NCBI RefSeq assembly: GCF_014202475.1
Contig: NZ_JACHGV010000008.1
Span: forward strand, 1 to 64,000
Length of the DNA: 64,000 nt
Source of the DNA: Streptomyces paradoxus
GTDB taxonomy: Bacteria > Actinomycetota > Actinomycetes > Streptomycetales > Streptomycetaceae
Direction: 5' to 3'
A program made the position numbers and the translations under genes. Below the pieces are notes generated by a model. That model was not told where the DNA came from, did not search any database, and worked only from the letters and a program-made list of their open reading frames with translations. Shown in pieces: positions 32,067-39,959 of this stretch; within the stretch, counting starts at the first letter, position 1, and every line of letters begins with the position of its first letter.

Positions 32067-33980
32067 CTACCGCCTCACGAGTCGTACCGACAGACCGTCA
32101 GCCGTCTCCACGGGCACGGCCCGCAGCGTCTCCGAGTCCAGCTCGACCCGGTCGAACCGGCCGCGCAGCTGTGCGGCGGACAGGACGGGGACGGTCGTCC
32201 CGGCGACCGGCGGCCGCTCGGTGTCGAGCCGCAGCGACAGCACGCTGCCCCGGCCCAGCAGGACCCGCCGGCTCACCGTGAGGGCGGGGCCGTGGTTCTT
32301 GCGGAGCAGCAGCTCCAGCGTCGACTCGCCGTCCTGGACGTACGAGCCGCGCACCCGCAGCACCTTGTCCGCGCGGAGTGTGCCGCCGGTGACCCGGACG
32401 TCGCCCTCGCCCAGCGCGTTCGGTGCCCCGGCGGCCAGCACGCCGTCCTCGACGACGGTCCCGCCGTGGTAGCGGTTGTGGCCCGCCAGGGTCAGCGTGC
32501 CCGAGCCGCGCTTGGTCAGGCCGCCGTCGCCCTCGATGTCGTTGCGCCAGCTGTCGGTCGCGTGGAAGCCACCGGCCGCCGCGTCGAGCGTCACGGTGAC
32601 GTCCCGGTCGAAGGCGCCGTAACCGTCCGCCGCGGCGAACAGGTTCAGCCGGCCCCACTGCTCGAAGCCGTCCAGCAGGACATAGCCGGAGGGCAGCGCG
32701 GTCGTCCGCAGCACCTCGCGCCGCTGGGCCGCGGTCAGGTACGGAAGCCGCGTCTCCAGCAGGACCTCCGCGCCCTTCGGCACGGTGAGCGGGTCCTTGG
32801 GGCCCCGGCGCGGCAGGACGTACGTCAACCGGTGCCCGACCGCGCGGGCGTTGGCCTCGCGGTCGGCGTAGGCGTCCCCGGCACCCGGGTGGGCGTAGTC
32901 GTACAGGGTGTCCGCCGTGGTGCCGGTGTGCTGTGTGAAGTAGGCCAGGGCCTGGGCGCGGGCCGCCGCCTTGAGCTCCGCGTTCGCCGGGTCGGCCAGC
33001 GTCGCGGCGGTCAGGGCGGTGGCCATGATCCGGCCGCCGATGACGTCGACGGTGGAGTGCATGCCCGACATGATCCGGGTGTGGCTGAGCTCGAACGCCC
33101 GCGTCACCAGCTCCTGGAACCGCTCGGGCACCGCGTACGCGAAGGCCAGACCGGCCAGGTGGAAGGCGTTGGTGTGACCGCTGGGGAAGCCGCCGTCGTC
33201 GGCGGGGGAGGTGCTGCGCTGGCGCAGCAGCTGCTCGACGACGACCACGTCCGACTCGTACACCGGGTAGCCGAGTTCGTCCGTGCGGCCGGTGTCGACG
33301 ACCTCGCTGTCCTCGTTCATGCGCCATGGACGCGGGTACTGGAAGGCGTACTTGCCGGGGTTCCCCGAGGCGAACGGGCCGCGCACGGTGTCGACCAGCT
33401 TGGCCACCAGGCCGAGGTCGGAGGTGTACGAACCGGCGCCTAGGGCGGAGCCGGCGGGCGCGCCGGCCGGCACGGAGTCGCTGATCGTGGTCGGGGGCGT
33501 GGTGTCCGGGGCGCTGGTGATCGACGTGACCGCCTTGGCGCCCGCCTTGTACAGGCCGGACAGCGGGCCCAGGCCGGCGATCATCGCGTAGCTCTGGTGC
33601 TGGCGGTCGTAGACGAACGCCTCCCGCGCCTGCGCCTCGGTGCGCGCGCCGGTGACCTGGGCGCAGTAGCGCATGTTGGCGCGCAGTACCTCGGGGCGCA
33701 GCGGTGTGCCGGTGTTCCAGGCGGAGCCGGTCTTCCACACCTCGGCCATACCGCCGAGGATCCGTACCACCGCGTTGGTCTCGGGCGTGAGGTTCGTCAG
33801 GACGTTGGTCTTGTAGTCGTCGACGAACGCGGCGAGAACGGTGGCGGCCTTGGCGTCCGCGGCGCCCAGCCACCCGACGAGGGTCGGCGCGGCGACCACC
33901 GCGGCCGAGCCGCCCAGGGAGGTTCTGAGGAAACCCCTCCGGTTCAGGGTGGGGGAGTGGTGCCCGGCGGATGACGGCAT
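32067..33980 (-). CDS. Tat-exported PAP2-type phosphatase with autotransporter-like beta-strand tail
   Basis: This 637-residue protein has a twin-arginine signal (NRRGFLRTSLGGSAAVVAAP). The PAP2 acid phosphatase signature is K-x6-RP (KYAFQYPRP near residue 208), GFPSGH near 262, and R-x5-H-x3-D (RIMSGMHSTVD near 300). The last 200 residues contain an autotransporter-associated beta-strand repeat-like segment (LTKRGSGTLTLAGHNRYHGG). It would be a secreted phosphomonoesterase or pyrophosphatase. It is longer than usual class A phosphatases because of the tail. It runs into the GT-C gene on the same strand 21 bases later. Confidence 0.85.
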   Translation of the reverse strand: MPSSAGHHSPTLNRRGFLRTSLGGSAAVVAAPTLVGWLGAADAKAATVLAAFVDDYKTNVLTNLTPETNAVVRILGGMAEVWKTGSAWNTGTPLRPEVLRANMRYCAQVTGARTEAQAREAFVYDRQHQSYAMIAGLGPLSGLYKAGAKAVTSITSAPDTTPPTTISDSVPAGAPAGSALGAGSYTSDLGLVAKLVDTVRGPFASGNPGKYAFQYPRPWRMNEDSEVVDTGRTDELGYPVYESDVVVVEQLLRQRSTSPADDGGFPSGHTNAFHLAGLAFAYAVPERFQELVTRAFELSHTRIMSGMHSTVDVIGGRIMATALTAATLADPANAELKAAARAQALAYFTQHTGTTADTLYDYAHPGAGDAYADREANARAVGHRLTYVLPRRGPKDPLTVPKGAEVLLETRLPYLTAAQRREVLRTTALPSGYVLLDGFEQWGRLNLFAAADGYGAFDRDVTVTLDAAAGGFHATDSWRNDIEGDGGLTKRGSGTLTLAGHNRYHGGTVVEDGVLAAGAPNALGEGDVRVTGGTLRADKVLRVRGSYVQDGESTLELLLRKNHGPALTVSRRVLLGRGSVLSLRLDTERPPVAGTTVPVLSAAQLRGRFDRVELDSETLRAVPVETADGLSVRLVRR

Positions 33981-34119
33981 GGGTGTGCCTCTCTTCAGTT
34001 CTGCGGCCGTTCGGCCGGGTGAAGTCGTGCGATCCTGCCTGATTCGAAGGCCGACTGGTGTCCCGTCGAGGAGGGCTCGGCGGCCCGGATGTGTCCCGCG
34101 GGTGAACGCGCGGCCCGGC

Positions 34120-35019
34120 TCACAGGAGCGACCGCGCCAGCGCCACCGCGCCCTCGACCGGTGGCACCCGCAGGGGCCTGGCGCGGGCCGTGGGCAGCGT
34201 CTCGGTCAGGGCGACGGTGAACGCGTCGAACAGCGCGGGCTGGGAGAGCACCGTGCCGCCCGCCACGACCACGTCGTCGACCGCCACGCCGCGGGCGGCG
34301 AGCCGGGTGACGAGCGCTGCAAGCGCCCAGCCCGCCTCGTCGATCACGGTCCGGGCGAGCTCGGAACCGTCGGCGGCAGCCGCGAAGACGACGGGGGCGT
34401 GCCGGCCCCACTCGGCCGAGACGTCCGTGGCCCTCTCCAAGGCAGCGCCGATGGCGGGGACCTCGGGCACATCGAGCGCGGCGATGAGCCCGAGCGCGAG
34501 CGCGTCGGGCCGCTCCCCGCGGTCGTGGGCCGCCCACACGGCTCGTGCCGCTTCCCGGACGAGACCGGCGGCGCCGCCCTCGTCGCCGAGGGCCGCGCCC
34601 CAGCCGCCCACCTGGACGGCGGTGCCGTCGGGCAGCCGCCCCACCGCCACCGAGCCGGTGCCGGCGACCAGGCCGACGCCCTTGTCCAGTCCGGCTGCGG
34701 GGACGAGGAGCTGAGCGTCGCCCACCACCAGCGCGGGCGCGTCGAAGTGCAATTGGAGTGCGGCGCGGATCTGCGCGCACTGGCGGGGGGTCTCGCAGGC
34801 GTGCCCGCCGACGGCCACGGCGGACGGACGGGCGCCCGCCGGTAGCGCGTCGGCGACCAGCGTGGCCAGCCACCCGGCGGCTGCCACCGGGTCGTGCGGC
34901 CGCCAGCCGCCGCTCGCACGGACGTGGTCGGCCACGAGGGCGTCGCCCGCGAGCGCGCGCAGATGCGTCTTGGTGCCGCCCACGTCGATACCGACCACGA
35001 GGGGCGCGATGTCCTGCAC
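34120..35019 (-). CDS. BadF/BadG-type N-acetylglucosamine kinase-like protein
   Basis: This 299-residue ASKHA-fold protein has the phosphate-1 motif VGIDVGGTKTH at residue 8, the GTGSVAVGR phosphate-2 motif near 121, GGWGAALGDEGGAAGLVREA near 136 and VVVAGGTVLSQ near 253. This is the pattern of eukaryote-like and bacterial N-acetylglucosamine kinases, though specificity is not certain. It diverges from a ROK regulator across an operator, and a sugar ABC importer and a heparinase-like enzyme follow, so it probably phosphorylates the imported (amino) sugar. Confidence 0.85.
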   Translation of the reverse strand: MQDIAPLVVGIDVGGTKTHLRALAGDALVADHVRASGGWRPHDPVAAAGWLATLVADALPAGARPSAVAVGGHACETPRQCAQIRAALQLHFDAPALVVGDAQLLVPAAGLDKGVGLVAGTGSVAVGRLPDGTAVQVGGWGAALGDEGGAAGLVREAARAVWAAHDRGERPDALALGLIAALDVPEVPAIGAALERATDVSAEWGRHAPVVFAAAADGSELARTVIDEAGWALAALVTRLAARGVAVDDVVVAGGTVLSQPALFDAFTVALTETLPTARARPLRVPPVEGAVALARSLL

Positions 35020-35145
35020 GGAACCTCTTTCGTCGTTGCGCTGTGCTGCGACGGCGGGCGAACCGTGCCTGAGGGACGGGCAGTTGAAGGACTAGGGAAG
35101 CCCCGGGACGGGCTTCTGGCGGAGCACGGCAGGCGAGTACCGTGA

Positions 35146-35173
35146 ACTTCGTTAGGAAGTTAACTAACGAAGT
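35146..35173. promoter_or_regulatory. Operator candidate ACTTCGTTAG-N8-CTAACGAAGT
   Basis: A perfect 10-bp inverted repeat, 35146-35155 and 35164-35173, around an 8-base AT-rich spacer GAAGTTAA. It lies between the divergent kinase and ROK regulator and is by far the most AT-rich spot in the region. The ROK protein is the natural binder. Confidence 0.75.
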
Positions 35174-35291
35174 ACAGTGCGTCAAGAGGAATCCCTTCGC
35201 CGCGTCCCGTGGAAACGACCCGAGACGATCCGGGCCGGTCGGCCCGGGAGCGCGGCCCTTTACCCGTGTGGGGGAACTGTTGGAACCTGAC

Positions 35292-36425
35292 GTGGCAAGA
35301 GCCCCCCGCCTGACCGAGAGCGCGGGCGCGGTGTTCGCCGTACTGGCCGGGGCCGGCCGGGCCACCCGGCCCCAGCTCGCGAGTCTCGCGGGCCTGTCGA
35401 AGCCGACGGTGTCCGCCGCCGTCGCGGAACTGGAGGCCGTCGGGCTCGCCGCCCACTCCGGCACGGCCTCCAGCGGCACGGGACGCAACGCCGCCGTCTA
35501 CCGTCTCGGGCCGGCCGCGGGGGCCGTGCTCGCCGTCGACCTCGGCCCCGCCCTCACCCGGGTCCGCGGCTGCGCCCTGGACGGCACGCTGCTCGCCGAG
35601 GCCACCGGCTCCCGGGACGGCGCCGCCGACGTCGTGCGCGAGGCGCTCGACGCGCTGCCCGCCGACGCCCCGCTTCGGACCATCGTCGTCGCCGTCGGTG
35701 ACGTCACCGCGCCGCGCAAGGAGGGCGCCGGCATGCGTCCGGCGACCGCCAAGGCCGGTCCCGTCTTCGACGCCGTGACCGTCGCGCTGCCGCCGGGCGT
35801 CCCCGTCCACCTCGAGAACAACGTCAACTGCGCCGCCCTCGCCGAGCTGCACGAAGGTGCCGCCCGGGGCCGGAACACCTTCGGCTACCTGCGCATAGGG
35901 GTCGGTATCGGCCTCGGCATCGTCGTCGGCGGCCAGGTGCTGAGGGGAGCGAACGGCGCGGCCGGTGAGCTGGCCCGGCTGCCCTACCCGTGGGACGTCG
36001 GCCGCGAACCCCGCCACGAGGCCCTGGAGGAGTACATCGGCGCACGCTCCCTGCTGCGCCGCGCCGCCGAGGCCTGGCCGGACACCGACGGGCCGTGCCC
36101 CAGCACCGCCGAGCAGCTCTTCGCCCTCGCCGGACGGGGCCGTGCCGCCGCCCGCGCCGTCGTCGACCGCCATGCCGTGGACGTGGGCCGGCTGGCCGCA
36201 GCCGTGACCGCGGTCCTGGACCCGGGGCTGGTCGTGCTGGGGGGCAGCACCGGCGCGTACCCGCAGCTCCTGCAGGGTGTGCGGGCCGAGCTCGCCCGGC
36301 TGAGCTGGCCCACCGAAGTCGTCAGCAGCACGGTGGGCGATCTCGGCACCGTCGTGGGCGCCGCCCGGCTCGCGGTCTCCCGAGGAGTCCAAACCGTGAC
36401 CGAGTCCGTGAGGGCGAAGGATTGA
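35292..36425 (+). CDS. ROK family transcriptional regulator
   Basis: This protein of about 377 residues has a winged helix-turn-helix near its N-terminus (TRPQLASLAGLSKPTVSAAV) and a ROK domain (VLAVDLGPALTRVRG, VHLENNVNCAALAEL, GVGIGLGIVVGGQV). The CxCG zinc motif is missing. The open frame extends upstream to the operator, but a start there would put the regulator's own binding site in coding sequence. GTG 35292 is preferred, with GTG 35268 and TTG 35280 as alternatives. It is likely the repressor of the divergent kinase and of the downstream ABC importer. Confidence 0.82.
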   Translation: MARAPRLTESAGAVFAVLAGAGRATRPQLASLAGLSKPTVSAAVAELEAVGLAAHSGTASSGTGRNAAVYRLGPAAGAVLAVDLGPALTRVRGCALDGTLLAEATGSRDGAADVVREALDALPADAPLRTIVVAVGDVTAPRKEGAGMRPATAKAGPVFDAVTVALPPGVPVHLENNVNCAALAELHEGAARGRNTFGYLRIGVGIGLGIVVGGQVLRGANGAAGELARLPYPWDVGREPRHEALEEYIGARSLLRRAAEAWPDTDGPCPSTAEQLFALAGRGRAAARAVVDRHAVDVGRLAAAVTAVLDPGLVVLGGSTGAYPQLLQGVRAELARLSWPTEVVSSTVGDLGTVVGAARLAVSRGVQTVTESVRAKD

Positions 36426-36700
36426 CGGCCTCCGACTCGATCTGCCAATGTCCGGACAAGCGCTTTCTAAGTCGGCCCGGGACGCCGACTCCGGGTGAGC
36501 CTCCCGCCCGTACACGAAGTACGGCAGCCGCACGAGGGCGAGCTTGTGCGACGCCGGCCGTCATGGCCGGGGACACCACCCGTCAAGGCGACGCGGCCGG
36601 GCGAGGCCGTGCCCCCGGAAAGCGAAACCTCTCCCACCATGCACCAGTGCCGCCTCGGCCGGCCCCGTGCTTCCTCCGCTACGACGAAAAGGGATCGAAG

Positions 36701-38029
36701 ATGATCAGTGTGGGTGTGCGGCGCTCCCGCCGACTCGGCCGCGGCGGCATACGCCGCGTGGTTCCCCTCGCTGCCGTGGCCACGGCAGGTGCCCTTCTGC
36801 TCTCCGCCTGCGGCTCGGGTGGCGACTCGGGCGGGACGTCCAAGTCGCTGACGTTCTGGATCTCCACGGTTCCGGGGCAGGACGCGGGCTGGAAGAAGAT
36901 GGTGGCGCAGTACAAGAAGGAAGCCGGCGTCACCGTCAAGCTCGTCAACATTCCCTACGACGGGTACCCGACGAAGCTGCACAACGCCGCGCAGGCGAAC
37001 TCCCTGCCCGACGTGGCGGCGGTTCCGGCGCTGGACCCGATCTGGGCGAACAAGCTGATCGACCTCAGCTCCATCGCCAACAAGAAGAGCAACAAGATCA
37101 ACGCCAACTTCATCGCCAAGGACTCGTCCGGGAAGGTGCTGTCCATCCCCTCGGACGTCACCGCGTCCGGCATGTTCATCAACAAGACCCTGTTCAAGAA
37201 GGCCGGCGTCTCCTTCCCGACCTCGCCCGGGAAGACCTGGACCTGGACCGAGTTCATCAAGGCGGCGGACAAGGTCCGTGACAAGACCGGCGCCAAGTAC
37301 TCCCTGACCTTCGACCAGTCGCCGTCCCGGCTCCGCGCCATGGTGTACGAGCTCGGGGGCAAGTACGTCCACGCGGACTCCTCCGGCACGTTCTCGGTGG
37401 ACGCCGCGACCAGGAAGGCCGTGAAGCGCTTCGTCGGGATGAACGACGACAAGACCATGCCGAAGTCGGTGTGGACCAGCGGCGCCGATCCGTCGGCCAT
37501 GTTCCAGAGCGGTGACGTGGTCGCCTACTGGTCCGGCGTGTGGCAGGTTCCCGCCTTCGCCGAGAGCATCAAGAAGTTCGACTGGGCCAGCGTCCCCACC
37601 CCCGCCGAGCCGGTGCAGGCCAGTGACGTCAACAGCGGCGGCATGATGGTCGGGTTCAACAACAACGAAGCCGCCGCCACCGCCGCGAAGAAGTTCATGT
37701 CCTGGCTGTACGAGCCGGACCACTACCGCGCGCTGTGCGAGGCGTCCGGGTTCCTGCCCGTCGAGAGCGGCCTGAACCCGAAGTACCCCTTCACCTCCGA
37801 GGCGGCGCAGGCGGCGTTCAAGCTCTACAACGAGTCGATCCCGGGCTACGCCCCCATCTCCGGCTACTTCAACACCGCGCAGACGAAGTGGGTGCTGAAG
37901 GGCAAGAGCCTCACCGAGGACCCGACCAAGACGGAGCTCGGCAAGGCGATCAACGGCCAGCAGTCGCCCGACAAGGCTCTGGACAACATCGTGGCCGGCT
38001 ACAACCAGCAGGTCGGCGGAGGATCGTAG
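36701..38029 (+). CDS. Sugar ABC transporter substrate-binding lipoprotein
   Basis: This 442-residue protein has a lipobox (LLLSACGSGG, cysteine near residue 36) and a family 1 solute-binding fold (SLTFWISTVPGQDAGWKKMV, then VTVKLVNIPYDGYPTKLH). It would deliver an oligosaccharide to the permeases downstream. An 8-base AAGCGCTT palindrome at 36458-36465 lies between the ROK stop and this gene, a possible additional control site. Hairpins after the gene probably raise its expression relative to the permeases. Confidence 0.92.
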   Translation: MISVGVRRSRRLGRGGIRRVVPLAAVATAGALLLSACGSGGDSGGTSKSLTFWISTVPGQDAGWKKMVAQYKKEAGVTVKLVNIPYDGYPTKLHNAAQANSLPDVAAVPALDPIWANKLIDLSSIANKKSNKINANFIAKDSSGKVLSIPSDVTASGMFINKTLFKKAGVSFPTSPGKTWTWTEFIKAADKVRDKTGAKYSLTFDQSPSRLRAMVYELGGKYVHADSSGTFSVDAATRKAVKRFVGMNDDKTMPKSVWTSGADPSAMFQSGDVVAYWSGVWQVPAFAESIKKFDWASVPTPAEPVQASDVNSGGMMVGFNNNEAAATAAKKFMSWLYEPDHYRALCEASGFLPVESGLNPKYPFTSEAAQAAFKLYNESIPGYAPISGYFNTAQTKWVLKGKSLTEDPTKTELGKAINGQQSPDKALDNIVAGYNQQVGGGS

Positions 38030-38039
38030 GCCGACGGGG

Positions 38040-38111
38040 CCCGGGGCGGGGTCGACACACCGCCGCCCGGCCCCGGGCGCCCGCGTGATGCCGGGCTCAC
38101 GGCGTGAGCCC
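38040..38111 (+). terminator. Two hairpins between binding-protein and permease genes
   Basis: GCCCGGGGC at 38040-38048 pairs with GCCCCGGGC at 38070-38078. GGGCTCAC at 38093-38100 pairs with GTGAGCCC at 38104-38111 around a 3-base loop. In binding-protein operons such structures act as partial terminators or mRNA stabilisers, which gives more binding protein than permease. Confidence 0.6.
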
Positions 38112-38146
38112 ACAGCCGTCCATCCCACCAGCACGGAGTCAGGAAG

Positions 38147-39058
38147 ATGACAAAACGCGCCTCGGACGTGTCCGTGAGCCCGCCCAGGAGACGCAGCAAG
38201 TACACCGTCGCGCCGCTCGTCCTCATCGCGGCCAACGTCGTGCTCTTCGCGCTGTTCTTCGTCTGGCCGGCGGTGATCGGGCTCGTCTACTCGTTCACGA
38301 ACTACACGGGCGTGGGGGCGTTCCAGTTCATCGGACTGGACAACTACAGCAAGCTGTTCGGGGACTCCGCGTTCTACGACGCGATGACCCGCACCCTGCT
38401 GTACACCGTGCTCTTCGTTCCCCTGAACTTCGTGTTCTCGCTGCTCATCGCCAACGTGCTGGTGAGCAAGCATGCCAAGGGCGTGTCGGTCGCCCGCATC
38501 TTCTTCTTCATCCCGTGGCTGCTGTCGCCCATCGTCGTGGGTGTCCTGTGGCGGTGGCTGTTCGGTGAGAACTTCGGACTGGTCAACTACCTCATCGAGA
38601 AGGTCGGCGGAAGCGCAGTGCCGTGGCAGTCGAACGCGGACCTGTCGCTGCTGGTCGTGGTGGTGGCGGCCTCATGGGCCTGGACGGGCTTCTCGATGCT
38701 GCTGTTCATTGCCGCGATCAAGAACGTACCGACGTCGTACTACGAGGCGGCCGCGCTCGACGGCGCCGGTCCGTGGCGCCAGTTCTTCAGCATCACGCTG
38801 CCGAGCATCGCGCCCACGTCCTTCATCGTCATCCTGCTCAACACGATCCACGGGATGAAGGAGTATCCGCTGTTCGCCTCCCTCAACAACGGCGGACCCG
38901 GAACGTCGAACAACCTGCTGGTCCAGTACATCTACCAAACCGGCTTCAAATCGGGCCAGATCGGCTACGCGAGCGCCGCGTCGTTCGTGCTCATGCTCAT
39001 CCTGATGGCCGTCGCGATGATCCAGCTGATGGTCAACCGGCGGGTGGAGAACCGATGA
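38147..39058 (+). CDS. Sugar ABC transporter permease (MalF type)
   Basis: This 303-residue membrane protein has about six helices after a short basic N-terminus and the EAA motif YEAAALDGAGPWRQFFSITL near residue 200. It overlaps the next gene by four bases (ATGA), so the two permeases are translationally coupled. No ATPase gene is present; the shared MsiK ATPase is the usual supplier in Streptomyces. Confidence 0.93.
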   Translation: MTKRASDVSVSPPRRRSKYTVAPLVLIAANVVLFALFFVWPAVIGLVYSFTNYTGVGAFQFIGLDNYSKLFGDSAFYDAMTRTLLYTVLFVPLNFVFSLLIANVLVSKHAKGVSVARIFFFIPWLLSPIVVGVLWRWLFGENFGLVNYLIEKVGGSAVPWQSNADLSLLVVVVAASWAWTGFSMLLFIAAIKNVPTSYYEAAALDGAGPWRQFFSITLPSIAPTSFIVILLNTIHGMKEYPLFASLNNGGPGTSNNLLVQYIYQTGFKSGQIGYASAASFVLMLILMAVAMIQLMVNRRVENR

Positions 39059-39957
39059 CAACCACAGACATGCCTCGCAAGGCCGACTCCACGCCCGGAC
39101 GGGCTGTTCCCAAGAAGCGGTCCGGCGGCGCGGCCAGTGGCGGGCTCCGGCGCGCGATCCCCGCGACGACACTGCTGTGGGTGCTGGCGGCCCTCTACGG
39201 CGTGCCGGTGCTGTGGTTCGTCCTCAGCTCCTTCAAGCCGGCCGGAGACCTGTTCTCCCTTCCGCTGACGCTGTTCCCGACGAACCCCACCGTGTCGGGT
39301 TACGAGGCGGCGTGGGACAGCGCCAACTTCTCCCAGTACTTCATCAACACCGCCATCGTGTGTGTGATCGCGACGATCCTCACGGTGGGAGTCAGCTGCT
39401 GCACCGGCTACGCGCTGGCCAAGTACGACAACAAGTGGCTCAAGGCCTTCTTCGTCGGCATCCTGGCCACCACGATGCTGCCGGGCGAGGTCATGCTCGC
39501 CCCGCTCTTCCTGGTGGTCCGCGACCTCGGTTTCTACAACTCGCTCGCCGGCATCATCCTCCCGGCCGTGCTCACCGCGACCGGCTGCTTCATGTTCCGC
39601 CAGTTCTTCCTGACGGTCCCCGACGAGCTCATCGAGGCCGCCCGCATCGACGGCGCACGTGAGCTGTCGATCTTCCTGAGGATCATGGTGCCGATCTCCC
39701 GGCCCATCATGCTGACGCTCGCCATCCTGTCGTTCCAGTGGCGGTGGAACGACTACATCTGGCCGCTGCTGATGCTCAACGACCCCGAGAAGTTCACCGT
39801 GCAGATCGGCATCCAGAGCCTCGTCGGGGCACAGAACATCAACTGGTCGGTGCTGCTGGGCGGTTCGGTCATCTCCATGGTCCCGCTGATCGTCGTCTTC
39901 CTGGTGTTCCAGCGTTACGTCATGAACGCCGACATCAACGCCGGACTGAAGGACTGA
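39055..39957 (+). CDS. Sugar ABC transporter permease (MalG type)
   Basis: This 300-residue protein has six predicted helices and the EAA motif IEAARIDGARELSIFLRIMV near residue 197, giving a standard MalG-type permease. The stop is followed two bases later by the GTG of the heparinase-like gene, so the four genes from the binding protein on form one operon. Confidence 0.93.
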   Translation: MTTTDMPRKADSTPGRAVPKKRSGGAASGGLRRAIPATTLLWVLAALYGVPVLWFVLSSFKPAGDLFSLPLTLFPTNPTVSGYEAAWDSANFSQYFINTAIVCVIATILTVGVSCCTGYALAKYDNKWLKAFFVGILATTMLPGEVMLAPLFLVVRDLGFYNSLAGIILPAVLTATGCFMFRQFFLTVPDELIEAARIDGARELSIFLRIMVPISRPIMLTLAILSFQWRWNDYIWPLLMLNDPEKFTVQIGIQSLVGAQNINWSVLLGGSVISMVPLIVVFLVFQRYVMNADINAGLKD

Positions 39958-39959
39958 CC

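Noticed and set aside
35142..35291. N-terminal extension of the ROK regulator (start at 35142)
   Set aside because: It would read through the perfect operator palindrome and lacks a ribosome-binding site.
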